A stretch of 64,000 bases of DNA from Gautieria morchelliformis (Eukaryota; Basidiomycota; Agaricomycetes; Gomphales; Gomphaceae): NCBI GenBank assembly GCA_015179125.1, contig WHVA01000020.1, positions 124,001 through 188,000 of the forward strand. Direction: 5' to 3'. The notes under the pieces are model-generated. The model was not told where the DNA came from. It worked only from the letters and a program-made list of their open reading frames with translations, and ran no database searches. Both the position numbers and the translations under genes were made by a program. Each line of letters opens with the position of its first letter. Position 1 is the stretch's first letter. Of the stretch, positions 20,740-32,550 are shown piece by piece.

Positions 20740-23425
20740 TCTAGACTTGCTTGATTTCAACGCTGTAGTAACCAATGATTGCTGACTGAGAGACATTCTG
20801 GGTACACGGTAATGTGGGTTGGCTTGTAGGTGACCCTGGATATATATCTCGCTGCCCAGCTTCTTTGAGGAACCAACAGCGGGAACTAAGCCATATAACG
20901 AATCCATGCCGCCAACTCTTCCTGAGCGGAATGTGACCCAATATACGGAGAACCGTCGAGAGCTTGAGCGAGGCGGCTACGCACTAATCATAAGATCAGA
21001 CAGATGGAGCATAACATACTCGAAAATACACAACTATGCCGAACTTCCCATTCTCGGCAGGCTGGTAGTGCATGGATCTCACACCGGTTCCGGGTCCGTG
21101 GCCATCAGGCACAATCGGAACCATGTGGGAAGGATATGTTATATAATACCGTAGTCAGGGTAAGTATCTCGCGCCCTTATATGTCGTCTAGACAAACCAA
21201 TGACTGACGCCTGAGGACTGGTATTAGGTAGACGACACGGGTAGAAGCTGTTGGTTACACCGTGCTCGGCCCTTGGGTCTTGATATCTCTTTGAACCTTC
21301 TCAGTTCTCTGAACCTTTGAGGGATCAACAGTCACAGCAGTAATAAAGAAAGAACCAATCTGTATATTAATGCTCGAGTGAGTGCCTGAGCCAGTCTACG
21401 AGGAACTGTGACATCGCGTGATGCCCGCTTATACAGTCCAGTAGTGCTCAGTGTGGCCAACTTGAGACTGCCAGTGATGGTGTTGATGTTCCGAATTTGC
21501 CACAGGCGAGAGAAGTCCATATCTCAGTCGGCTTACAATTCACTTTATATAGGCCAGGTCCACGGGCCGAAGTAAGTTCGACTGACCATTCTGGACGGCT
21601 GCTACCACAAGTTCCTGTATGTAGCTTTGTCACACGGCTCAACCACCAATCTCCATCAATGACAAAAGCCACCCCCTGTGAGTTGAGGGTTGAGCACCGT
21701 GGCTGAGCACTGAAGTTCCGTACCAGCTGTCCTGTGAGGCCTATAACCCTTGAAGTCTAACCATTGGCGGTAGCACCATGATCACATCAGTGATATCGTA
21801 TGTCTTGGCCTGGGGATTCCCGCGATACACGTACACTCACCCCACAGTCTCTCGCGGGTCCAGCATTGTGTTCGGTGCTCTAAGGTCTATGACAGACCCA
21901 CCCGAAATTCAGACATCGGCTGGCCGTCCCATTGTATACCATGTGGGTCATCTCGCTCAAACCATCAGATCAGGCCTCAGGCCTCAGGCGCATCATCTTC
22001 TATTCAATCGAAGTTCCGTCAGACGGGAAGGCTTGGTTTATCGGTAGCAGTGTGCTGGTAAATTTGCTTCGCGTCAGAGCATCAGATATGCATGCGGACA
22101 TCACCTGAGCCAAGACAGTACTACAGTTGAACGAACCCCATCGTCTGATCTTGAGGCCTCAGGCAGAGCATGCGACTTGAACACTAAACATTGGATCTCA
22201 AATGCATGAATGTTTTTTTTTCAGATGAGGAACACCGCCGCCGCTAATCAGAACCAAGACCTGATTCACGGCCTTGACTCAAGGCCTGACTCAAGAAATG
22301 GTCAAGAACCTAAACAAATCTCGCCGAAACCATCAGATCGGGAGTGGCGAGCAGCGTCCTGCCGCGCATGGTCTTCGGCAACTGTCCTGCTCTCTCCAGC
22401 GTTAGTATAGTGACGACTCGGCCTCGCACTGACTGACGAAATCTTCTCAATGCTCAATGCTCAGCGCTCAGCATGAGCCCTTATGCTGACCGTAACCGAT
22501 AAATTCAACCCCACCCACCTTCTATTTCTCCTTAAGATAAAGTTTCTCATGAGCATCTTATCATTTCTATTCTATCCCCCTTCTGTACAATATTATAGAT
22601 AGATGTACTAGTAGACTTTTCATGAGTATCATCTATCATTGTACAATGATAGATGATGGTCATAAAAAGTCTATGATTGATTCTGATTGGGTCCAATCAC
22701 TTCCAGATTTCGATCCCCCCCGCCCCGCCCCGCCCACGGTCGCCGTCCCACCCGGTGATCTCAAATCTTCCCGTACGTCCTGACTCTCGTTTCCCGACTC
22801 CTCGCGTAAAATCTCGACGACGATACCTTCATCTATTCCCTAGCCGTGACGACATCATTATACAGCTGCTAGTGTCAAATAGTAGTCAGACCTTCGACAC
22901 CGAGGTGCTTGTCCCTAGTCGGAAACATGCCTTGCCGATTACGGGCCATGGAATGCAGTGTACGTGCACCAGATCAGACTCACGTTCTGCTTGGTAGTTG
23001 TGTTGTCAGTCGGTCAAGAGTTAATTCGCTAGGCTCAGGCTAGTATAGGTATAATTCACCAAACACTGAGCTGGCCCCCCACATTGTATGGGTCGGTCAA
23101 TAAACAACTCTCGCGCAAACCTTCAGATCAGGAGCAGCATCCTGTGCGAGGGATATTGATGTTTCGTGCTGGTACCGCGCGTATATTTGCGTTGTGGACC
23201 GACATCCCGCTCAGGACTGCACACTCCAGTTGTACGAACCCCACCGTCTGATCTTGAGGCAGAGCAATCGACTTGAACACTCGCTAACCACCACAGACTC
23301 AAAGGGTGGGCACGAACCTTGATAATCCTTTTTTCACAAATTAGGAATAATATAATGCATCTACGCTCGCATTACACATACATAGAATACACAACACTAC
23401 AGTCACAGCCAGGGGGTATAATCTC
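20740..23425. other. No convincing gene; one diverged duplicated block
   Basis: A block at about 22075-22190 recurs diverged at about 23170-23285, sharing GAACGAACCCCATCGTCTGATC-like, TTGAGGC and CGACTTGAACACT segments. The motif ACCATCAGATC or CTTCAGATC also recurs near 21960, 22330 and 23110. A minus-strand frame at 21448-21672 (VIDGDWWLSRVTKL...) has no recognisable family. AT-rich DNA at 22550-22680 has a small palindrome (ATCATCTATCATTGTACAAT). Nothing here can be assigned a function. Confidence 0.35.
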
Positions 23426-23485
23426 TCGTGGAGTATCAGATGAAGCAAGAAAAAAGACAAAAAAACAGCGGAGCAGCTTGCGTGA

Positions 23486-23603
23486 GTGGGGCAGCCTTTG
23501 CATGAGTGGAGTCAGCCCTTCACATAGGTGGAGTGAGCCCTCACGCAAGTGGAGTGAGCCCTCGCGTAAGTGGAGTGAGCTCTCGCACAAGTGGAGTCAT
23601 CCC
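23486..23603 (-). repeat. 21-base tandem repeat at the 3' end of the unknown gene
   Basis: Units of the form GTGGAGTGAGCCCTCGCGTAA follow each other about five times with substitutions. The last partial unit contains the stop codon of the gene on the minus strand (23597-23599), so the array forms the start of its 3' untranslated region. The truncated copy at 18571-18866 has only two full units (18632-18673). Confidence 0.8.
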
Positions 23604-25095
23604 AACGCACGGAGGACCTCAAACACATCCTTCGCATACGCCTGGAACGCAGGCAGCCCCGTCATCGTCAGCGCGAGCCTATTGACCCTATTCGTGAACT
23701 GCACCGCACGGCCCTCCACGCTCCTGCGCCCGCCCCCGTCCCCGTCCTCCGCGCCCTCTCCACCCGCACCGCGGCGCTCCTGCTCCTCGTAACCCACCCC
23801 GCTCTCCAGCATCTTATATACGCGCTCCATCCTCGGCTGCGGCACCGCCCGCCCCTCCCCCACAAGCCGTATCGCATCCTCATCGTCCTCCTCCGCGCAT
23901 CTTGCCGCCTCCGCGCCCACCGCAGCGAGCTCCCGCATCAGCGGCCGCAGCGCCTCCGGGCAGTCCTGCAGCGTGAGCTCGCGCCCGAGCACGCTGAGCA
24001 CGCCGCCGGAGGGGGTGAGGGATGTGCGGGTGACGCGCAGGATCGCGAGGGCGACACTGGAGAAGTAGGCGCGCGCGGGGTCGGTGGAGAGGAGGCGGTG
24101 GAGGGAGGGGGTGCTGGCGATGACGTCGGCGAGCGCGGCGAAGAGGGTTTCGCGGATGAGCGTGATGGCGGAGGTGGTTTGGGAGAGGGTGGTGGTGCGG
24201 GCCATGCTGCTGCCGGCCTGGGGGGCGTCGGGATCTGACTCCCGCTCAGGCTCCGGCTCCGGCTCTGGCTCGGGGGTGCGCGACCCAGTGGACGACGCGT
24301 CCTTTTCATTGTACATGGGCGGCGGCAAAAACTGCGCCGTCGCCCCCTGTCCGCGCCTTCCCCTTCCCCCCCTCCCGATCTGCCCGGCATCCAGCGCAGC
24401 CTGCAGGTCCCCCTGATAGCGCTCCTGAAACGTGCGCCGCTGGCTGATCTCAATCGCCACCGCCCTCAGATCCGCCGCGATGCGGTTTATGCCGGCATGC
24501 GGCGGCTTATTGAGGGCGGGGAGGTCGCAGATGACGCGCGCGAGGTCGTGCATGTGCGGCGATGGGAGCGCCTGGATCACGGGGACGGTCGCGGCCCAGA
24601 CTTGGATGAACGACGCGAAGGCCGGGGGGCATGTTGCGCGCGACAGGTGGAGCGGGGGGTTGGATTTCTCGGCGCGGCCGCGGGGGAGCGGCACGGAGGG
24701 TGGGTCGGTGGTGGAGCGTAGGGCGCCGAAGAAGAGACAGAGGGCAGGACCTGCGAGGGCGGGGTGAATACACGTGTAGCGCGGGAATGGACTGGCTGGG
24801 CCAAGACATGCTGGACACACCAGAGACCCACAAATGTCCAGGATGGACGAAAGATATGTCCCTGGCATGCCTTGGCCCACCATCACGGACCTGATATCAT
24901 GAGGTCTGCCTCTGCACTCGCCAGCGTATCCGCATCGAGCAGTCTCTCCGCCTTCGCCTGCGCAAGGGCCGACTGTAGAAATGTGTGGAAACCATCGATG
25001 ACTTGTTCCTCTGAGAGCGTTTGCGGGGTATTGGTGGGGACTGGCATGGGGGTGGGAGCGGACGAGGGCGACGATGGGGCCGAATAGTCACTCAT
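23597..25095 (-). CDS. Conserved-looking unknown protein, 452 residues, two exons
   Basis: I do not recognise the family. The model joins exon 1 (25095-24891) to exon 2 (24750-23597) through a 140-base intron with GTCCGT donor and CAG acceptor; the frame then runs without stops for 452 residues. The N-terminus (MSDYSAPSSPSS...) is Ser/Pro-rich, followed by a likely helical segment (VIDGFHTFLQSALAQAKAER). The middle contains an acidic Pro-Glu run (EPEPEPEPE) and the C-terminal half is rich in Ala, Leu and Arg. No signal peptide or membrane span is evident. GC content is far higher than in the upstream transposon region. The start at 25095 is preferred over an in-frame upstream one because the Ser/Pro-rich start looks natural. 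A decayed partial copy lies 5 kb upstream. Confidence 0.7.
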
Positions 25096-25099
25096 TTTT

Positions 25100-26085
25100 G
25101 AGCTCACAGACGCACCGCCTCTGGATTGGTGGAAGTGCGGTGGCTGTTCGAAGCTTATATAAGACATCCCTCCAACACATCTACACCGCCGCCAGGACGA
25201 GGATTGGCACCAATAGAAGCCATAGCGCTACTCACAAAAGGTGCGTCATGTTGTTGCTGGTGACACAGTGATGAACGCAGCCGGGGCCATATGACGCTTT
25301 GGAGTCGTACCAGTCGGCTTCGGAAGTAGCGTGACTTGATATCCGGCTTTCGTGTCCGTCCTCCGGGATGGGACTTTTGTGTCTGACGTGTTTCGGGATC
25401 GTTGGCCGAGGATGCGTAGACTGATTACCAACTGCTTTACAGAGATCGTCGCTTTCAGTGGCACAGGGTACGAGCATTGGAGACACGATGCATTTGCCAA
25501 GGAACAGGCCAGAGACAGCTTTGGTTGGTCGCACCGCGTAATGGAGTCTGGTAAAGATGCGCGCTGGGTGTCGCACAGGAAGTAGCCAATCTGTCTCTGA
25601 ACGTATCCCTGCGTCGCCCGCGCTATTCTGGTGATTTCTAGCCCTGGCGCCGGACACCAACCAACATTGGCACTCGTGTTCCCAACTTGGTGAGTGTGAT
25701 GATGAATCCTTCCTCATAGCACAGGGTCCTTGGTGCCACAAGTACAAGAGGCAGTGTTCCTGCCAGTATGTGAATGCCAAGCAGACATCTACTGCATGAC
25801 TCGTCGGTTTAAACATCGAATGTCTGGATACGTACTACATTGTGGGACAAGCAATGGACGACCAGCAGGTGATTTATTTACTCGTGAATGCAATACAAAG
25901 CCATTCTCGACCCTTCATTATTGAACGTGAACGCCCCTCGGGACAAGTACTTTTAACTTTATACCTTTGTTGAATTCTAGAGGCCGCGCCAGGTCCAAGG
26001 GCCCAACCCGTCGTAACTCTATCCATAATTTAACCCGGACCTTGACAATCAAGTCACCCGCACGTCCTCGTGACCCCCCCCCCCC
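25100..26085. other. Intergenic; no supported gene; C-run near 26075
   Basis: A 194-codon open frame exists on the minus strand (25232-25816), but it has no recognisable motif and overlaps other open frames, so I do not call it. A run of about 14 C bases lies at 26071-26084, just beyond the IDO stop codon. Confidence 0.35.
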
Positions 26086-26102
26086 CTCTCTCTACCCACG
26101 TG

Positions 26103-27620
26103 TCACGTCCCCAACACCGCAGCGGCAGTCTTGTCTCTCACGCCCTTCAAAAACGGCACCAAGTCCGTGCCGCCCGTTCCACGCGCCGCCAACGCCTCCT
26201 CGTCCCCGTACAGACCCACCGCGCGCGTGTGCACGCGCCGCGCCTGGGTGATGATGTACAGCGTCGCGACGCGGATATGCGCGTCGCGGAAACACTTCAC
26301 GGCGGTCACGGCGGCGTTGTAAGCTTCCTTGATCCCGGCGCGGACGTGTGCTTCTTCCGGCGGCAAGGTGGCGGAGTCCGCCGTCACGATGTCGCGCAAA
26401 GGCCGTGGGTTCGCGCGGAGGTGGTTGAGGAACGCACGGTGGTGGCGCGGCATGTACGACTGCATGCGTTCCAGGAAAGGCGGGACATTTTCCGCACCGC
26501 TGGCGGGTGCAGATGTAGATGCAGATGCCGCAGGCGTGCTCCCGCCCGCAACATGTGTGTGGGAGAACTGATCCACGCCCAGGAATATGTCCAGCACGTG
26601 AATCAATGAGCTCTGCCCTGCGCTTGGCCCGGCTAGCTCGGTGGGCTGTGTCTGTGTCTGTCCGGCCCCGTCCGCCCCCTCGAAGACCCACGGTCTGGAA
26701 CTCTGCCCCCGGAACCACGGGCGGATCTGCTCGTAGAACACCGCGGGGTCACACCCCTTCCTTACGTCGTTCAGGATTAGGGTCATCGCGTCAACGACCC
26801 GGGCGAGCTGCGCGAGATACCCCGCGATACGCCTTAACGCCAACACGTCCCCGACGAACGCCTCGTCCTGTATCGAGCGCAGCAGCGCGAGCGCCGCGAC
26901 GCCGGCAAGCTCTATCCGCGCGGACGTCAGGTAGAAATGCTCCTCGTCAGCGGTGCCGGTGAACGTCGTCTGCGAGTGCAGGTGCGCGGGGTCGATCGAC
27001 GAGGAGAAGGGCGACTTCGGGGGGTGAGGTCCCAGTTGTAGAGGACGTTGTCGGAGTAGGTGAGGACGGGGGGCAGGGCGAGGTCCGCGCATACGTGGAG
27101 GAGTGGCACGGACAGCGCGCGCGGTATGCGGATTTCCGACGAGGGGGGCGCGGGCGGCAGGGTGTGCACGTAGAAGTGGAGGACAAACGTGAGCACGTGG
27201 TGCGCCCTGCGGAGCATGACCTCGGACGTCGCGAGGTCCGCCGTGCAGAGCGTTGGCATCTGCCATGGGGGGAAAGGAGTTGTCAACACACGCAGGCATC
27301 ACGATAGAGTAGAAGAATCCCACACGCACATCTCGTACAGTCTGCCGCCATGTAGCAGAATTTGCTCTATCCTCCTCTGTCAAGTCGTCTCTCTCTCCTA
27401 ATTTCAGTCTCTGAGCCGTGGCACGCTCGAGCACCTCTTCCCATGCCTCATACTGCGGTGGCAAGCGGCTCAGAGGCGGCTGCGGGGGCATGAACCCCGT
27501 CCGGATATCGACGTCGAAGTCGTGTGCGGCCAGGGTAGAGGTATCCGGCACAACACCGAGAAAGCTCACACCAGGGCGCGGGAGAGACAGGAAATGGTCC
27601 GGGGGAAGTGTATGCTCCAT
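26103..27620 (-). CDS. Indoleamine 2,3-dioxygenase family protein, frameshifted in a C-run
   Basis: Heme enzyme family that opens the indole ring of tryptophan to N-formylkynurenine. Exon 1 (27620-27330) encodes the N-terminus. A 70-base intron (27329-27260, GTGCGT...GCAG) leads to exon 2 at 27259. Diagnostic segments are ILNDVRKGCDPAVFYEQIRP, GPSAGQSSLIHVLDIFLG, FLERMQSYMPRHHRAFL, and the proximal heme-ligand region FRDAHIRVATLYIITQAR. At 27019-27024 (G6 on the plus strand) the frame changes between NWDLTP and PKSPFSS. One extra C would join the halves into about 482 residues, normal for the fungal family. This may be a sequencing error, a real lesion or an allele difference. No targeting signal is evident. 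Fungi often carry several IDO paralogues, so substrate use is inferred. Confidence 0.88.
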   Translation of the reverse strand: MEHTLPPDHFLSLPRPGVSFLGVVPDTSTLAAHDFDVDIRTGFMPPQPPLSRLPPQYEAWEEVLERATAQRLKLGERDDLTEEDRANSATWRQTVRDVRVGFFYSIVMPACVDNSFPPMADANALHGGPRDVRGHAPQGAPRAHVCPPLLRAHPAARAPLVGNPHTARAVRATPPRMRGPRPAPRPHLLRQRPLQLGPHPPKSPFSSSIDPAHLHSQTTFTGTADEEHFYLTSARIELAGVAALALLRSIQDEAFVGDVLALRRIAGYLAQLARVVDAMTLILNDVRKGCDPAVFYEQIRPWFRGQSSRPWVFEGADGAGQTQTQPTELAGPSAGQSSLIHVLDIFLGVDQFSHTHVAGGSTPAASASTSAPASGAENVPPFLERMQSYMPRHHRAFLNHLRANPRPLRDIVTADSATLPPEEAHVRAGIKEAYNAAVTAVKCFRDAHIRVATLYIITQARRVHTRAVGLYGDEEALAARGTGGTDLVPFLKGVRDKTAAAVLGT

Positions 27621-27879
27621 CCTTGCGAGGGGGGGTTGACCGGATGTGGTTATTGGAAAGTTTATAATTTATGGCCGACGACGGCGCCTACTAAGCACGG
27701 GTCCGAGACACGTTGCTTACCAAGCATATTCCCACGATTCTCGCTCCTGTCCCTTGCTCGTCATGGGCACGTGGGAGATCCGACACCTTTTGCCGAGCTT
27801 TCCTTATATAGCAAGCATATCTGCTTTCTTTCCCAGCCTTGCGCAAGAGTACTGAAGTGAGAAGCAAAAAGTTACTCGC

Positions 27880-27957
27880 TTGCAAGAGACTCGAACGGGG
27901 GAGAGCGCATGGTCATTTCTACACAGTCCGGCGAGTTTACCAACTCTACCATACAAG
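27880..27957 (-). tRNA. tRNA-like sequence, probably degenerate
   Basis: On the minus strand there is an A-box-like TGGTAGAGTTGG with a D-arm GAGT...ACTC, a B-box-like GTTCGAGTCTC, and acceptor strands CTTGTA and TGCAAG that pair with one wobble. The 5' half of the T-stem (CCCCG) does not pair with CTCTT, and the anticodon stem is not clean. The anticodon region CTGTGTA might indicate a Thr (TGT) origin, or an intron may confuse it. A pseudo-tRNA or tRNA-derived repeat is likely. Confidence 0.35.
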
Positions 27958-28406
27958 GGCAATGGCAATGGTTGAACATCATATATATATTCTCAGCGTA
28001 GGAAAAAGTCATGTCAGAATCTGAGGTCGAGCTAAGTAGGAGAGTCGCCGCAGAAATTGAACCTTGAAGAGTGCAAAAGAAAATTTTACTACATTCTCAA
28101 TCTGGTCTCTCCGAACATCCGAATGTCGCCCCTCCTGGACGTATGATTATCACATCAAAGGATTCGTCTGAAATGGCATTTCTATTACTGTAAACCTACC
28201 CAAATTCACAACCTTGCACCCTGCGGGGCAGGCCAGTTCAGCGAGAAGGATGCATTGCCATGCCTGAGTGGATCAGCTAACAGGGCCACAAGTATATATC
28301 AATACCACTTCCAGTGGCAGAGGAATCAGAGCATTAATTTACATGAATACACTGACAACATTTGGAGTGCGCAAGAGTCGGGACAGAATAAATATGCATA
28401 GTATTT

Positions 28407-31400
28407 TCAATGGCTAGTGGTTCGAGAGACACCCATGTCTCCCCTCATCCCTCTAGTCAGTGTCATGAGAAGATTTTCAATGCGCGCCTGTCGATCCTAC
28501 AAACACAAAAGATGAACCGAGGCGATCCTGAAGTCCCTGCTGTTTGACTCACTTGCAACTCCTTCATTTCAGTCCTCAATCGTGCTACCGGTAGCTCGCT
28601 GATACCCTCCATCATGACTTCCACCTTGCGGATACTTCCTAATATGTCCTCCACGCTCTCCCCCACAGTAGGGACTCCTTCGATTACGTCTGGCACACTC
28701 AGTGGTCGGCGGGTATAGATCCTCGCAAGTGGACTAGCCAGGAGATCACTGGAAGAAAGCTCTGCTGGGTGTCTACTATGAGAACGAGGTCGCAGGCCTG
28801 GTGAGGTCGGAGGAAGTCTCTCAGAGGGTCTTGGGGAGGAATGTCCACTCCCTTGCGTTCGCGAGAATCGTAGATCAGGGGCTTGGTGCTTGTCGAGGCT
28901 CTCCCGCGATCGAAACGACCGCAATGCTCTAGTCTCTTCTTCCTCAGCCTCATCGAACAGATCCATAGGCGGGACCTCGACATCGAATATTACTTTATGA
29001 AGATCTGTCGTACGGGAGCCAACCAGTCGAGGCAGGCTATAGCAATCACCAATCAGCAGATAACTGGAATATCGCAGATTCACTTTACCTATTGAAAAAG
29101 GAGTGAGCGGTGTTCACAGGCATCCGCCAGAAAATGGATCCGGATGCGATATAACGCTCGTAAACTGAAATGATTATGAGTATAGGAAACGACTAGATAG
29201 TCAAATATCGTTAGAAAACGCCCTGGCAGATATCGAAAGTGCTCACCGTAATACGAATGAGCAACACGTTAGCCTTGTGGAGCGTCCTTGGAGAGACTAA
29301 ATAGCTCATAGGTGCGAGGATCGCGTAGGCAAGCAGATTGAAAGGTGGCTGGTAGGAAAACAAGGCGTCTGATTTGACACTGAAGATAGAAAGTAAGGAT
29401 CAAAATTGGGCGTGAAGATCTGAAACCTACCCTTCGATGGTGGAGATAGTGAATTGGAAAAGGTACTTAAACATATTATGTCAGTATCAGGGTTCGCCGA
29501 TCCCTAGATACTCACTTCCTCGGTGGCGTTCTGTTCAGGTGATCAGGACAATTTGTATACAAGGGTGAAAACAACAGACGAACTTCGTCAATGCGTGCAA
29601 AAGTGTTTGTCAAGATCGAAGTTAGAACTATACCATCGACATGGTCAGGGGAGTGCATTCTACAATCCATAACAACTAACTGGTAATCAGCAAGGTGTTC
29701 GACAGCGCAGCGAAAGCTATCATGAGAATGGGACCCTTGGAAGAAGTATAAGACAAAACCTCAACTTTAAAATGCAACTCACAAACACCGGATGGAAACT
29801 TTCCGCTTGCTCAAACGTGAGCTCTGTATTGCCTAATGTCAGACAGTATATGAGTACAACAGCGCCCAACTCAAAGACTCTTCTAATTACCAAACCAGAC
29901 CTGTGTCATGAGCCATGCAATTGATTTGACATCCCACCTGTTTCCACGTTCAAGTTGCGCCAGTTGCCAGAGGGTAAATAGTAGTCCGCTAAATGAAATG
30001 GCAGCAATAGTCATGAAGAAAACGAAGTCGGCCTTCATTCCGGTCAAGTCACATCCACTGCGTAATGAGAAACACGAACGATCATCCCCCGAAGGGACCT
30101 AGATTTTCATCAGCTGCTGGAAATTCGAACGATATAAGCCGGACGCACAAGACAACTACATTGTTGGACACTGCGAAAAATGCGAGGCTGAAATGGAGGG
30201 GTTCGTTACTTTCTCCACCTTTAGGGTAGAGATTGACACACCGAGGGAAAAGGATGCACGCCCCGCAAGCGCTGAAGGGGGGTAAGGGAGGTGTAATCTC
30301 AATGAGATATACGAGGGGCAAGTGAAAGGAGCGAAGAGGGAGCTTACAGTATGTCGAAAGAGACACCACTCGACAATTCTTTTGAAGAACAGGTGAAACG
30401 GTGTCCCAGAACCAGTTTAAAAGCGCACCATCGTTGTTGAAAACTCCTTTGATACGCAATACAAAGTATATTATCCAAATCACGATGAATGTTGTCTGAA
30501 ATGACCAAATTTAGGCTGAAAGCATCAAAATTTTGAGATAGAAAAACTCACGTCAAAGACATTCCACAACTATCATGGTAAGAGCCATCAGATTCAATCA
30601 TGGGCTGTGAGTAACACCTTACATTGGCCATATAGACTAAAGTTACTGAAATGAAACAGGGTCTGTCATTGAAAAGATCAAGACATACTACGCCACCCAT
30701 TTTCCCGTGTCGCGGTATATTCTGCAAGGACAAATGCAAGGCCGAACATCATGAAAACCTTTTCATAAATTGTAACCTCGTGAAGATCTTTTTCTGGAAT
30801 GCAGTTGGCGAGCGTCAGAAGAAGAAGAGGGAGACGAACGACACTGCGCCACCCACTGGCAAGACACAAGGTGAAAAACACACATAAAATGGCAAAATTT
30901 GCCATCTCTAAGATTGCCTGGTATCTGGGTACGCGCAGTCTAGGTAGAATGACACAGCTATAGCCGGGAATATCAGAGAACCAAAGACGATACCTGTAAT
31001 GGTCAAGCAAGGGCGCGGTACGACAGTCATAAAACTCGATCTGTCGTTGTTTATAGTTGTCTGCAACAAGTGAATGGCGAGATGCTGTGGAAAAAACGAC
31101 ACGACCTATGGTAGCTTATATATGAACCTGGAAAAGCGCACACCCTCTTTAGGACCAACCTGAATAAATATCGTTCACCACAGACTGAGTCAAAGGCGCG
31201 GAGAGGAACGTTTTTGAATTGGTTGAAATAGCCATCTAATACAAGCCAGATTCGATGTCTCTTCCAACACTGTCGGAAGGGGACCCACCTCCAATGCGCT
31301 TGTCGATTCGTCAAGCCCATAACCGTGATCCCTAGACAGGCCATTCTGTATGTCGCTCACAACCTGATGCGGGGCACCAGCCAACGGACTCCAACTGTGC

Positions 31401-31954
31401 GTGAGAATAGCTACCAGCTCAATATGATTGGAAAAGTGGCGCATGAACTTCATGGCGAGTAGCTCGCACATCATCGCACGTGAGGTATTCAAGTTGGCAT
31501 GCGCCAGACTCTCGTCAGAGAGGCGCAAGAAGTTGGAACGGACCACTAGGCATGCATAAACGGTGGCCAAGTTATTTAAGCTAGAGTATTTCAGGACCAA
31601 GGGTCTTATTATTGTGAAGTTGATGTCTGATGCTGTCAGTTGCCTATAGAAATCAATGATGTGAACGTTCAGCAAGGAGTTGACACTAACTCCCAAGACA
31701 ATGCCGAATCTGTACCATTATACGAGACATATTGTAAGTCCCTATAGAAAGCTTGAAGCGATCGTAGCGGCCCACCTAAATTTTCCTACCGCCACGATCA
31801 GTATATATGATGAAAGCAGAGAGACGCATACTGAACGCACATTGACATCCTCCTTGAGCGCGTGAATAAGAGGAAACACTCTAGTAGTCGAAAAGTGGGT
31901 TTCCGATGGGCAGTTTGCTATCGAAACGAGCTCGGAATCGACCAACGAAGGCAT
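28407..31954 (-). CDS. YVC1: Yvc1/TRPY-type vacuolar cation channel
   Basis: Homologue of the fungal vacuolar TRP channel that releases Ca2+ from the vacuole. Many short exons give the family in order. The N-terminal cytosolic region has RVFPLIHALKEDV, FTIIRPLVLKYSSLNNLATV, ELVAILTHSWSPLAGAP and LTQSVVNDIYSG. Membrane segments include LRVPRYQAILEMANFAIL, VFMMFGLAFVLAEYTA, FIVIWIIYFVLRIKGV and LAFFAVSNNVVVL. The pore region has VKSIAWLMTQVWFGN; after it come ILTSILTNTFARID and LFQF-ISTIEG. The C-terminus (DLHKVIFDVEVPPMDLFDEA) is acidic and ends in a short coiled-coil-like tail. Checked exons include 28407-28496, 28553-29036, 29089-29192, 29247-29379, 29431-29465 and 29516-29530. The exon edge near 30100 is unclear. 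The ATG at 31954 (MPSLVDSEL) is used; the open frame further upstream has no ATG. Confidence 0.93.
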
Positions 31955-32550
31955 GTCGAAAGCGTGTCGACGGAGCCGGGTCACGTGACTTTTAAGCTGT
32001 CGCCTTGCTATTGATGATCAAAAACCTTAGCCTTTCCAGCCTTGGAGTGTACGACAATGACGAGTCTCGACTGATTCGAGTCTAAGCAAAGCCTCACTGC
32101 GCCACGCATCGCCACCAAACCCAAATCATGAGGACCGGGGAGTAGAGTCGGACTGTCGGAGTTGCCGCCCCAAGCTCTCGATCGATCATGATTGTAAATT
32201 CACCTCAACAAAGGGTCGATCGTCATTAGGAGATAACTGACTAGTTCTGGGAGTAATCGCTCCCCGAATTAATACGAGAGCTTCCCGAAAACTATTCTGT
32301 TTCATTGACACTGGGTATACGGGAAGGTAATTCTTTACGTAACGAGACTTTTCCTAGCAGCTAAAGACTAGAACATTGAAACTGCAATTGGTGTAAGTCT
32401 AGTCGTACTGCAATGCCAAAATATGTAACTCACACTGTGCAAAGCGGGGGTAATTGGCGGGATGATCGAAAGAGAACAAGGGAGTGCAGAGGACAGAAGA
32501 GCATGATGAGATAGACCGTGCAACATAAGAAATTTAGTCGTCCATATCTG

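Noticed and set aside
24084-24767. Plus-strand frames opposite the unknown gene
   Set aside because: These are shadows created by high GC content; the minus-strand model with an intron explains the region.
25232-25816. Minus-strand frame of 194 codons between the unknown gene and IDO
   Set aside because: No recognisable motif, atypical composition, and competing frames; likely chance.
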